This document shows positions 1 through 8,248 of a stretch of DNA of 58,280 nucleotides, in pieces (the stretch's first letter is position 1; the number at the start of each line of letters is the position of its first letter). Source of the DNA: Gammaproteobacteria bacterium (lineage in GTDB: Bacteria > Pseudomonadota > Gammaproteobacteria > Pseudomonadales > Azotimanducaceae); assembly GCA_026706385.1 (NCBI GenBank), contig JAPOYV010000117.1, positions 1 through 58,280 on the forward strand, in the 5' to 3' direction. A model generated the notes under the pieces. That model ran no database searches. It had not been told where the DNA came from and was given only the letters and a program-made list of their open reading frames with translations. The position numbers and the translations under genes were made by a program.

Positions 1-1
1 C

Positions 2-94
2 GGGCGGCTGACCGAACTCAGGTGGGTCTGGTTCGGAACCGTCGAGGCGCCGCGGGACGATGTCCCGGGCCTCCGCTGGGAGGCTGCGCCGTAG
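2..94 (+). CDS. 3' end of a leucine-rich-repeat protein (partial, paralogue of the next gene)
   Basis: Only the last 30 codons are inside the window; the reading frame is open from the left edge and stops at TAG 92-94. The peptide (GRLTELRWVWFG... then VPGLRW) is nearly identical to the last 25 residues of the large sulfatase-LRR protein ending at 5015, and the DNA of 2-76 matches about 4939-5012. It runs six codons past the point where that gene stops, because the TAG there is TGG here. It is therefore the tail of a tandem paralogue whose body lies to the left. Function of the missing part cannot be seen. Confidence 0.75.
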   Translation, partial: GRLTELRWVWFGTVEAPRDDVPGLRWEAAP

Positions 95-182
95 AAGACG
101 GCGTGGGTGCCTAGCCGAAGTGGTGAGCGTAAAGCGAACCCCGGGCCAATCAGTTGCGAAGCAACTGCGGACCCGCCGATCT

Positions 183-414
183 CCAGGGAAGGCCCGGCTC
201 GAACGCGACTTTTGCGCGGCTGGTCAAGCGGAACGCTCGCGGTGGCGGCGCGGCCGTCCGCCGGGGCCGGCACGTGCGGCAGCACAAATGCGCACGTGGG
301 GTCGGCGGCGGTTCGCGGCTGCGCTGGCGGTGTTGGCGGCGTCGATGGGTGGAACCGCGGCGGCCGCGGCGCCGGACTCGGCACCGCGGCCCAACATCGT
401 GGTGTTCCTTTCCG
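183..414 (+). repeat. Direct repeat copy A: head of the sulfatase gene
   Basis: This segment covers the upstream region, start codon, signal peptide and first sulfatase residues. It is repeated with small indels at 5163-5373. Similarity begins at the GGGAAGGCCCGGCTCG stretch and ends after the codons for NIVVFLS. Together with the repeated gene tail at 2-94 it marks a tandem duplication. Confidence 0.85.
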
Positions 415-3400
415 ACGACATGGGCTGGGGACAGCCGGGCTTCAACGGCGGAACGGAGGTGGGGACGCCCAGCCTGGACCGGATCGCGAACGAGGGGGTC
501 AAGCTCACCCAGTTCTACGTGGTGCCTTCCTGCTGGCCGAGCCGGGCCTCCCTGATGTCCGGCCGCCATCACTGGAAGACGGGTGGAAAGGACCAGCGCT
601 CCACCGGCGACACCACCATGGGCATGCTGCCCGACGAGCGAACGATCGCCGAAGCGTTGCGCGACGCCGGCTACGCAACCTGGATGGTCGGCAAGTGGCA
701 TCTGGGCCAGTGGGAGTCCGAGCACCTCCCGCTGCAGCGCGGATTCGACCATCACTACGGGTTCTACTCCGGGACAACCGGCTACTACACCCACAGGGTC
801 CGCAACAAGCTGTCCTGGCACCGCAACGGGCGTCCCGTCGTCGAGCTCGGCTACACGACGTTCCTCATGGCCGAGGAAGCCGTGCAGTTGATCGAGCGTC
901 ACGACGGCAGCAACCCGTTCTTCCTCTACGTCGCGTTCAACGCCCCGCACCTCCCGAGGGGCGTGCCTCCGGAGTACAAGGCACGCTACGCCCATCTTCC
1001 CAATGCCGATCAGCGCGGCCAGGTCAAGGCCATGGACGATGCGATCGGCTGGGTCCTCGACGCCCTCGACCGGAGGGACATGTTCGACGACACCCTGGTC
1101 GTGTTCTTCAACGACAACGGAGGGAGACAGCGGGCGGGATGGAATCGGCCCTACAGGGGCGAGAAGGGAGACCTCCTTGAAGGCGGCATCCGCGTTCCCG
1201 CCGTCATGCGTTGGCCCGGCCACATTCCCGCGGGTTCCGAAACCGACGCGCTGCTCCACGTGGTGGACCTTTTCCCCACTTTGGCCGGCTTGGCCGGAGC
1301 GGAAGCGGAGACGGTGCTGCCACTCGACGGTCTCGATGCCTGGCAGGCGATTTCCGCGGGAGCGGCGAGTCCGCGCGAGGAAGTGGCGCATTCGCTCGAT
1401 GTGATCCGGGTCGGCGACTGGAAGCTGATCGAAGAGGACGGGTTGCGCTGGTACGGTGGCAACTCCACGCTGAAGCTCTACAACATTGGCGAGGATCCCT
1501 ACGAGACCACGAACCTCGCCTCCAGCGAGCCGGCCAAGGTCGCCGAACTGCGAGGGCGCCTGGACTATCACCGGCAGTTTACCCGCGAGCAAGCTCCCGC
1601 CCGCCGGATTCCCGCTTCGGCCGTTGTCTACGGAAAGGAGGAGAACGCCGCCTACGGCGCTGCGGTCGAACGAGCGATCGCGGCGCTCGAGACGGGCAAC
1701 AAAGGACCGGTGCTCGAGCGGCTGGAGGCGGTCGACGACAGGGTCCGGCTGGACTTCGACGAACCGGTGGACGCGGACTTCGTGCCGCCGGCGAGCGCGT
1801 TCCGCGTGGTGGCGCCGCCCAGCTACGCCGCGGTCGAGGTCGCGGACGTCGAAGCGAACGGCACCGAGGTCGTGCTCACGCTGGCGTCGCCGCGCCGTCC
1901 CGGCACGACGGTCGGCATCACCTACGACGTGCCGGACAGCGGCGCGATTCGGAACGTTGGCGGCCTAGAGGCGGTGGGGATCACGTGGCGCACGGCCAGG
2001 GTGACGTCCGCCGACCCCGTCTGGCAGTCGACGGTGACGGTGGAGGCGCGGGACGGGTACCGGGGGTATTCGTCGATCGCCCACCCGGACCAGGGTGCCG
2101 TTGCCGATCACACATTCGACTACGGAGAGGGCGCGGCCTACCAGGTTCAGATCGTCCTGGCGTACTCCGGCGGCGTCGTGTTCCAGGTACGCAACCGCAG
2201 CGACGCGGTCTCCGACCTGGTGCTGGAATGGGTGGGTGAGACGCTGCCGCTGGCGGAGGCCAGGTGGGACCCGAGCTGGGACCGCTACACTTGGGACGAG
2301 GCGTGGCTTCAAGCCAATGCGCCGTCGCTGACTGCGTCGGCGCATGCGAGGACCCTGCGCGACGGCAGCACAGCCGCAGTCTGCCTGCGCTTTGCGGAGG
2401 GGGCGTGCCCGGAAACTTCCCCGGCGGACGGTTCCGGCACCGCGTCCGACGACGCCACGCTGTCGTCGCTGGCGCTGTCCGGCATCGACATCGGCACGTT
2501 CGCGCCGGGCACGGCAACCTACACGGCAGCGGTCGGGCACGACGTCTCGAGCACGCAGGTGACGGCGACGGCGAACCATGCGAGCGCGAACGTGACCATC
2601 ACGGACGCGGACGGCAGCACGACCGGCACGTCGCGCATGGTGGCGCTGGCCGAGGGATCGAACGCGATCACGGTCACGGTGACCGCCGAGGACGGCACGA
2701 CGACGGCGGTCTACACGGTGACGGTGACGCGGGCGGCGGCACCGGCGTCGCCGATCCTCTCCGTTGCCGACGCGCGGACGGTCGAGGGTGGGGACGCGGT
2801 GCTCTCCTTCGCCGTGCGCCTGTCTTTCACGGCGTCCACCGCGGTGACGGTGGAGTACGCCACCCGGGACGTCACGGCGACCGCGGGGGACGACTACACG
2901 GCGGCGTCCGGGACGCTCGCTCTCGCCGCGGGGGAGACTGCGGGGACGGTATCGGTTGCGGTGCTGGACGACGCCGAGGACGAGGACGACGAGACGCTGA
3001 CGCTGATCCTCTCGGATGCCGTCGGTGCGTCTGTCGAAGACGGCTCGGCGACGGGTACGGTGGTCGACGACGACCCTTCGGCCGACGCCACGCTGTCGTC
3101 GCTGGCGCTGTCCGGCATCGACATCGGCACGTTCGCGCCGGGCACGGCAACCTACACGGCAGCGGTCGGGCACGACGTCTCGAGCACGCAGGTGACGGCG
3201 ACGGCGAACCATGCGAGCGCGAACGTGACCATCACGGACGCGGACGGCAGCACGACCGGCACGTCGCGCACGGTGGCGCTGGCCGAGGGACTGAACGCGA
3301 TCACGGTCACGGTGACCGCCGAGGACGGCGTGACGACGGCGGTCTACACGGTGACGGTAACGCGCGAAGTGGCGGCGCCGGCAACGCCGCTGACGGCATC

Positions 3401-5015
3401 GTTCAGCTCGGCGCCGGCGTCGCACGACGGGTCGAAGGCGTTCAGGGTCCGCCTCAGCTTCAGCGCGGCGCTGCTGAAGGGCTCAGAGCTCCAGATCCGG
3501 CGGGCGCTGTGGGTGACCCGAGGCGCGGCGAAGACGATCCTGCAGGTGGAGAGCCGTCTGGACCTCTGGGAGGTGGAGATCAAACCCGCTGGGACCGACG
3601 CCGTGACGATGTCGCTGGCTTCAACGGGATCCTGCGGGGACAGGGCGGCGATCTGCACCGCCGACGGCCGCGCACTGTCGAACGAGCCGAGCGTCACGGT
3701 GGACGGGCCGCCGGATGCGGCGCTGACCGCGTCGTTCCAGTCGGTGCCGGCGGAGCACGACGGGTCGAGCACCTTCATCGTGCACCTGAAATTCTCCGAC
3801 GACATCACGACCAGCTATCGGCCCCTGCGCGACCAGGCGCTATCGGCGACGAACGGGACGGTCCGCCGGGCGCGCCGCATCGACCACCGGAACGATCTCT
3901 GGGAGGTCCACGTCGAGCCGTCGGGCAACGACGACGTGACGGTGACGCTGGACCCGGCCACGGACGACTGCACTGAGACCGGCTCGGTGTGCACATCCGA
4001 CGGCCGGGCGCTGTCGAACACGCCGAGCGTGACGGTGAACGGCCCGTCAACGGCGGCCGCCATCGTGAACGGACCTCTCGTGACGCTCAAGTGGGGGAGC
4101 CCGCGGGACGACTTCGGCTCGCCGTCCGGCACGGACTACGGGGTGCGCGTGAACGGCAGCGCCCGCGCCGTCGTGTCGGCGGAACTGGCCGGAACCACGG
4201 CGTGGCTCACGTTGGCATCCCCGGTCGCGCCCGGGGATTCGGTGACCGTGGCTTACCTGGGCTCCGCGATGCACCCGCTCGCGGACGCCACGGGGTTGGT
4301 GCGCTCGGGGCCGTGGGACGGACTCGCGGCGGAGAACCTCACCGGAACCGGGCGGTTCAGGGCGTCCGCGCCCATGGCCAACTCTCGGCCCGCCGACCCG
4401 CTCGCGGCTGCGGCCGAGGACACGTTGCGCCTGGACGCCTCCGGTCTCGGCCTGGCAGATCTGTGGGGCGTGGCGCGCTTGACGGCGCTCGAGCGCGTCG
4501 ACCTGTCCGACAACGCCGTGTCCGACCTGTCGCCGCTGGCCGGGCTCGCGAACCTCCGGGATCTCGACCTGTCGGGCAATCGCGTAACCGACCTGTGGCC
4601 GCTGTCCGGAATGTACGCCCTGGAGCGGCTGAACCTGTCGGCGAACGCCGTCGCCGACGTGCAGGCGCTGGCCGCGCTGCCGAACCTGAAGGTGGTGCTG
4701 CTGGACGGCAACGCCGTGTCGGACATCGGCCCGCTGACGCACCTGACGGCACTGGAGAACCTGGGCCTCGCCGGCAACCCGGTCGCCGACCTGACGGCGC
4801 TGCAGGACCTGCCGCGCCTCCGGCGGCTGGACCTGACCGGCAACCCGGCGGCCGACATGTCCCCGCTCGGCGACGTGGGCTCGCTGGTGTGGCTGACGCT
4901 CCCGGGACACCGCGTGGGCGCTTCGGCAGGGACGCTCGGGCGGCTGACCGAACTCAGGTGGGTCTGGTTCGGAACCGTCGAGGCGCCGCGGAACGATGTC
5001 CCGGGCCTCCGCTAG
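288..5015 (+). CDS. Secreted sulfatase fused to Calx-beta, cadherin-like and LRR domains
   Basis: A 1575-residue exported protein. ATG 288 is chosen because it begins a signal peptide (MRTWGRRRF, then an Ala/Val/Leu core ending near AAAAAPDS); the frame is open further upstream but reads as Arg-rich noise. Residues about 35-470 are an alkaline-phosphatase-fold sulfatase: NIVVFLSDDMGWG supplies metal Asp residues, CWPSR is the C-x-P-x-R motif whose Cys becomes formylglycine, and GKWHLG and NDNGG are further active-site motifs. Then come a beta-rich region, cadherin-like domain 1 (about 720-815), a Calx-beta domain (about 820-930), cadherin-like domain 2 (about 932-1026), two related modules with a Cys pair (about 1035-1255), a SwmB-like beta domain and five or so LRRs of the LxxLxxLxLxxN type (about 1380-1560). 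Substrate is unknown; the tail suggests surface or polysaccharide attachment. Usual sulfatases are about 450-550 residues, so the tail is about twice the enzyme. Confidence 0.88.
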   Translation: MRTWGRRRFAAALAVLAASMGGTAAAAAPDSAPRPNIVVFLSDDMGWGQPGFNGGTEVGTPSLDRIANEGVKLTQFYVVPSCWPSRASLMSGRHHWKTGGKDQRSTGDTTMGMLPDERTIAEALRDAGYATWMVGKWHLGQWESEHLPLQRGFDHHYGFYSGTTGYYTHRVRNKLSWHRNGRPVVELGYTTFLMAEEAVQLIERHDGSNPFFLYVAFNAPHLPRGVPPEYKARYAHLPNADQRGQVKAMDDAIGWVLDALDRRDMFDDTLVVFFNDNGGRQRAGWNRPYRGEKGDLLEGGIRVPAVMRWPGHIPAGSETDALLHVVDLFPTLAGLAGAEAETVLPLDGLDAWQAISAGAASPREEVAHSLDVIRVGDWKLIEEDGLRWYGGNSTLKLYNIGEDPYETTNLASSEPAKVAELRGRLDYHRQFTREQAPARRIPASAVVYGKEENAAYGAAVERAIAALETGNKGPVLERLEAVDDRVRLDFDEPVDADFVPPASAFRVVAPPSYAAVEVADVEANGTEVVLTLASPRRPGTTVGITYDVPDSGAIRNVGGLEAVGITWRTARVTSADPVWQSTVTVEARDGYRGYSSIAHPDQGAVADHTFDYGEGAAYQVQIVLAYSGGVVFQVRNRSDAVSDLVLEWVGETLPLAEARWDPSWDRYTWDEAWLQANAPSLTASAHARTLRDGSTAAVCLRFAEGACPETSPADGSGTASDDATLSSLALSGIDIGTFAPGTATYTAAVGHDVSSTQVTATANHASANVTITDADGSTTGTSRMVALAEGSNAITVTVTAEDGTTTAVYTVTVTRAAAPASPILSVADARTVEGGDAVLSFAVRLSFTASTAVTVEYATRDVTATAGDDYTAASGTLALAAGETAGTVSVAVLDDAEDEDDETLTLILSDAVGASVEDGSATGTVVDDDPSADATLSSLALSGIDIGTFAPGTATYTAAVGHDVSSTQVTATANHASANVTITDADGSTTGTSRTVALAEGLNAITVTVTAEDGVTTAVYTVTVTREVAAPATPLTASFSSAPASHDGSKAFRVRLSFSAALLKGSELQIRRALWVTRGAAKTILQVESRLDLWEVEIKPAGTDAVTMSLASTGSCGDRAAICTADGRALSNEPSVTVDGPPDAALTASFQSVPAEHDGSSTFIVHLKFSDDITTSYRPLRDQALSATNGTVRRARRIDHRNDLWEVHVEPSGNDDVTVTLDPATDDCTETGSVCTSDGRALSNTPSVTVNGPSTAAAIVNGPLVTLKWGSPRDDFGSPSGTDYGVRVNGSARAVVSAELAGTTAWLTLASPVAPGDSVTVAYLGSAMHPLADATGLVRSGPWDGLAAENLTGTGRFRASAPMANSRPADPLAAAAEDTLRLDASGLGLADLWGVARLTALERVDLSDNAVSDLSPLAGLANLRDLDLSGNRVTDLWPLSGMYALERLNLSANAVADVQALAALPNLKVVLLDGNAVSDIGPLTHLTALENLGLAGNPVADLTALQDLPRLRRLDLTGNPAADMSPLGDVGSLVWLTLPGHRVGASAGTLGRLTELRWVWFGTVEAPRNDVPGLR
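2451..2731 (+). repeat. Intragenic repeat copy 1 (cadherin-like domain)
   Basis: About 281 bp encoding the first cadherin-like beta-sandwich (DATLSSLALSG... to VYTVTVTR). It is almost identical at the DNA level to 3084-3364, a 633-bp offset, with only a handful of substitutions. That implies recent duplication or gene conversion; the Calx-beta domain sits between the copies. Confidence 0.9.
3084..3364 (+). repeat. Intragenic repeat copy 2 (cadherin-like domain)
   Basis: Second copy of the 281-bp unit at 2451-2731, in the same frame and 211 codons downstream. Differences include Met to Thr, Ser to Leu and Thr to Val codons. Recombination between the copies would cleanly delete one cadherin-like plus the Calx-beta domain. 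Confidence 0.9.
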
Positions 5016-5162
5016 CGGCACCAGACCTTGTCGAACATGGCGCGGACCGGCAACTGCACCTTGCGCGATGGCATCGCAAGCCGGGCGACTGCCGGGGCTG
5101 TCCGTTGGCGTGGCGATGGGCAACGACTGGATAAAGTGTCTCGGCACCGGATGCGTCGACTT

Positions 5163-5373
5163 CCGGGGAAGGCCCGGCTCGAACGCGACCATCGAGCGGA
5201 ACGCTCCCGGTGGCGGCGCGACCGTCCGCCGGGGCCAGCCCGTGCGGCAGCACAAATGCACACGTGGGGTCGGAGGCGGTTCGCGGCTGCGCTGGCGGCG
5301 TTGACGGCGGCGATGGGTGGAGCCGCGATGCTGGACTCGGCACCCCGGCCCAACATCGTGGTGTTCCTTTCCG
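5163..5373 (+). repeat. Direct repeat copy B: head of a second sulfatase gene
   Basis: Matches 183-414 with several small indels, including the signal peptide start at ATG 5256 and the codons for PRPNIVVFLS. Similarity stops abruptly at 5373, just before the first metal-binding Asp pair of the sulfatase, which marks a rearrangement breakpoint. Confidence 0.85.
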
Positions 5374-5592
5374 CCCGTCGAACGGGTCGAGGTCGTGGGC
5401 TGGCGGCTGACGCTTGCCGTGGCGCCGCCGGTCGAAGCGGAGGCGCCCGTGTGGGCGAGCTACCTGCGTCCCGCGCGGCACCCGCTCAGCGGGGCGCACG
5501 GCGGACTCGAGGCGGCGGACAACCGGCTGGTGCCGGGCGGGGAGGTCGGATTGCCGGCGGGGGTCCGATTCGACTTGGGCACGGAACCCTAG
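5256..5592 (+). pseudogene. Decapitated sulfatase paralogue joined to an unrelated C-terminal fragment
   Basis: ATG 5256 begins MHTWGRRRF, the same signal peptide as the intact sulfatase, and continues to NIVVFLS at 5373. There the sulfatase homology ends; the Asp-Asp metal motif, the formylglycine motif and everything after are gone. Beyond the joint, a different frame carries a coherent-looking peptide (PVERVEVVGWRL ... GVRFDLGTEP, stop TAG 5590-5592) that resembles the C-terminus of a beta-rich protein I do not recognise. The frames do not match across the joint, so no functional product is expected. It records deletion inside a tandem sulfatase array. Confidence 0.7.
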
Positions 5593-5660
5593 TGCGGCGC
5601 GGTTCGCGCGCGGTGCGCGTGGGTGCCGATGGCGATCCGGTCGGCTAGGGCGCGTGCCCG

Positions 5661-5876
5661 GCGGAACAGCGAAGCGGACGGCGGTGCACTACGGTCCGGA
5701 GACTTTCGCGATGCGCATGCCCGACGACAGCATGCGGCCGCTATTCGCGCGCGGCGACCACCTGTTCGTGGACCCGGACTCGCCGGCCGAGCCGGGCGCT
5801 TCATCGGCATCGACGATCCGGAGACGGGCGAGCGGACGGCGCGGCCGATGGCGTTGCGCGGCGGCACCGGCCGCGG
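5661..5876 (+). pseudogene. Frameshifted remnant of a LexA/S24-like peptidase domain
   Basis: One frame reads YGPETFAMRMPDDSMRP then GDHLFVDP, which fits the S24 (LexA and phage-repressor) pattern of an S-M nucleophile followed by GDxxxVD. After about 5798 the sequence RFIGIDDPETGER continues in the next frame, showing a single-base frameshift. The catalytic Ser is kept in this copy. No helix-turn-helix region is recognisable before it. A second, related copy lies at 7390-7689. Identification rests on motif spacing only. Confidence 0.5.
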
Positions 5877-5879
5877 CGG

Positions 5880-7118
5880 TCGACCTGGACGACCCGGATG
5901 CGACGCCGCTGCGTTTCGCGGCGGAGACGCTGTCGGCGGACGCGGTGACCGCGGGCGCCGGCGGGGACGCGGTCTACCACGACGTCCGGGCGCCGGCCGG
6001 CGCGGCGCTCGCGAGCACGATGAAGGTGCCGCTGGGGGCGCGGGACAGGTGGTACCTGCGGGTGGATCTCGACGGCATGGTGTTCAGCGCCACGCCGATG
6101 CTCTCCACCGTCGGCGACGCGGTCGACCGCGAGGATGCGCTGACACGGACTCGGGGTTCGGCGGCGAGGCGACGGCGGTGGTGGTGACCTCGGGCGTGGC
6201 GGTCGGCATCGAGTCGGGCTTCGCGGTCGCGGACTTCCGGGACGACTTCGAGGGGTTCGTGCCGGAGTCGGCGTCGGGTTCGTCGACGGATCCGGACAAC
6301 CCGTCGGCGCCGGCCGTGCTCGGCAGTGTCGCGGTGGGCGCGGTCGGGCCGGTGCCGCCCGTCTACTCGGCCGGCCCGCACGGGCGCGCAGGTTGGGGCG
6401 GCGGACGTGATCGAGTCGGTGGGGGTGGCGGTCGAGGGCGACATGACGTTCGGCACGCTGGACTTCCGGACCGGGACGGCGCGCGACCGCTGCCTGCGCA
6501 CGGGCGCGGACGGCGGCGTGCTGCCGCTGTCGCCGCCCGTGGGCGAGGAGAAGGTGACGGACCATGGCACGGCGGCGGCGCGCCACGCGGACGAGCCCCG
6601 GGGGACGCGCCACCTCTGCGTATGGCTGCCCGAGCCGCCGCGGGCGCGCATCCCGATCGTGTATCTACCAGGCGACCGTCACCGTGACGGTGCCGTTCGG
6701 CGACCCGGTCGTTCGCGAGGACACGGTGGGGGTGATCGGCCGCCTCGGGGCGCGCCTCGACATCGCGCACGTGACGACGTCCCCGCAACACGACAAGGTC
6801 ATCGTCAACCGCGGGCGCAGCCCCGTGCGCTACGTCTCCGACCGGTTCCTGCCGGCCGCGGGGGTGGGCGTCGCGCTGCGTCCGGCGGCCGCGACCGGGG
6901 CGGACGCGGTCGTCGCCGCGGAGTCGATGACCGTGCTGTCGGTGGCCGAGACGCTGGAGGTGACGGGGCCCGACGACGGGACCGCGGCGACGCTGTGGTT
7001 CAACGCCGCGGCGCGGAACATCGGGGTGGCGGTGGTGGCGACCAACCGCGGCGACGGCAGCACCGACACGACGGTCTACGAGGTGGTTCCGTCCGTGCGG
7101 CCGCAGGGCGCGCGGTGA
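5880..7118 (+). pseudogene. Beta-rich protein gene broken by about three frameshifts
   Basis: A coherent low-complexity Val/Ala/Thr-rich protein can be followed only by changing frame: VDLDDPDATPLRF to DREDALT (5880-6145), DTDSGFGGEATAVV to VPPVYSAG (6140-6385), AADVIESVGVAVEG to RIPIVYLP (6380-6665) and TVTVTVPFGDPV to VRPQGAR, stop 7116-7118 (6660-7118). The composition resembles secreted beta-sandwich proteins, but I do not recognise the family. Either it is a decayed gene or the assembly has several indels here; surrounding genes show no comparable defects, which favours decay. GC content is visibly higher than in neighbours. Confidence 0.45.
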
Positions 7119-7128
7119 GGCGGGCCCG

Positions 7129-7689
7129 ATGACGCCCACCTGCGAGGACCTCTGCGCCGCGATCGAGAAACCGGTCGCGGAGCGGGCGCCGGAGCGGCGG
7201 GTGCGGCACGACGACTGGCGGTGCGCGCGGATCCGGCGGGAGAGGTCGTCGTGCGGCGGCTGGACTGCCGGGGGCGGCGCCGTACGGCCCGGAGGCGTTT
7301 TTCGATCCCGACGAGTCGGCGGCGAGCGGCCGGTTCGCAGCGGTGCGGGCGGACCGTCCGGGGTCGGGGACGCGGTGGTCTGGTAGGCGGTGGCGACGTA
7401 CGGCGGCCCGGAGACGTACGCGGTGCGGGTGGCGGACGACGCGATGGCCCCGCGCCTGCGCGCAGGGGACTACGTGTACGTCGACCCGGAGCAGTCGGCG
7501 GTGGACGGCGTCCTGGTGGCGGTGCGCGGCGCGGATCCGGCGGCGGGGAGCGCGGTGCGGCGGCTGGTGGTCGAGAACGGCAGGCGCGTGCTGCGCGCGG
7601 CGAACGCCGGGTGGCCGGACATCGAGATCACGCGCGACAACGAGACCATGATTCTCGGTACGGCCGTCATGCGCGGCGAGACGATCTGA
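7129..7689 (+). pseudogene. S24-like repressor C-terminal domain with broken N-terminal part
   Basis: The last 99 codons (GTG 7390 to TGA 7689) form a clear S24-like domain: ETYAVRVADDAMAPRL, GDYVYVDP, then a VRRL strand and an Asn-Ala-Gly-Trp-Pro turn as in LexA-type C-terminal domains. The usual nucleophile Ser of the S-M pair is Ala, and the usual Lys of the VKRL strand is Arg, so self-cleavage is not expected. Upstream, YGPEAFFDPDESAASG and GVGDAVVW look like the preceding part of the same protein but are in different frames, and an in-frame TAG at 7384-7386 separates them from the domain. The domain alone could still be translated from GTG 7390. Confidence 0.5.
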
Positions 7690-7890
7690 AGCTCGGGCGG
7701 CGACGTCTTTTGCAGGCTGCTGGACGACCGTGGGATCGGGATGCGGTTGCGTGGGGAGACGCCGGGAGACGGTGTGGGGCGAGAGAGGCGGTCGGAAGGC
7801 GGGTGTCGTCGCAGGGCTGTGGGATCAATCGGGGGATTATCGACAATGGGAAAAAATAGTCCAATAAAAACAATTACTTATTTTGTATTG

Positions 7891-7981
7891 TGGCGGAGAG
7901 GGAGGGATTCGAACCCTCGATGGGCTTTTGACCCATACTCCCTTAGCAGGGGAGCGCCTTCAGCCGCTCGGCCACCTCTCC
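7891..7981 (-). tRNA. tRNA-Ser(GCT)
   Basis: The reverse strand folds into a class II tRNA: acceptor GGAGAGG pairing with CCTCTCC, an anticodon loop CTGCTAA (anticodon GCT), a long variable arm, the T-loop GTTCGAATC and an encoded 3' CCA. Its layout closely follows the Escherichia coli serine tRNA for AGC/AGU. An AT-rich stretch follows its 3' side at 7838-7890. Confidence 0.97.
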
Positions 7982-7994
7982 GGCTGGCGAGATC

Positions 7995-8071
7995 TGGCGC
8001 TCCGAGCAGGATTCGAACCTGCAATCCCCGGCTTCGTAGGCCGGTGCCTTATCCAGTTTGGCCATCGGAGC
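7995..8071 (-). tRNA. tRNA-Arg(ACG)
   Basis: The reverse strand has acceptor GCTCCGA/TCGGAGC, an anticodon stem CCGGC/GCCGG with loop CTACGAA (anticodon ACG, normally edited to inosine), GGTTCGAATCC in the T-arm and an encoded CCA. It lies 13 bp upstream of tRNA-Ser on the same strand and is probably co-transcribed with it. Confidence 0.97.
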
Positions 8072-8248
8072 GCTTGAGGCGGCGTATCTTAGCGTCAATC
8101 GACGTAGCCGTGAACCGCTTGTCACCCCGCCGATGCCGCGCGGACAAAGGCCGAATGGTGACGCCGACCGGCTCGGAAACGGTTGATTCGCGGCCACAAT
8201 CGACGCCAACAGGTGTATAGTTCCGCTTTTGACGCTCGGGAAGTTGTC

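Noticed and set aside
1965-3425. 486-codon minus-strand frame antisense to the sulfatase
   Set aside because: Arg-rich low-complexity translation mirroring the repeats of the real gene; a by-product of high GC.
7838-7890. AT-rich stretch as a riboswitch or small RNA
   Set aside because: It only shows weak A/T pairing and most likely ends the tRNA transcript.
7891-8071. tRNA pair as an integration site for a genomic island
   Set aside because: No integrase, no repeated tRNA end and no phage genes nearby.
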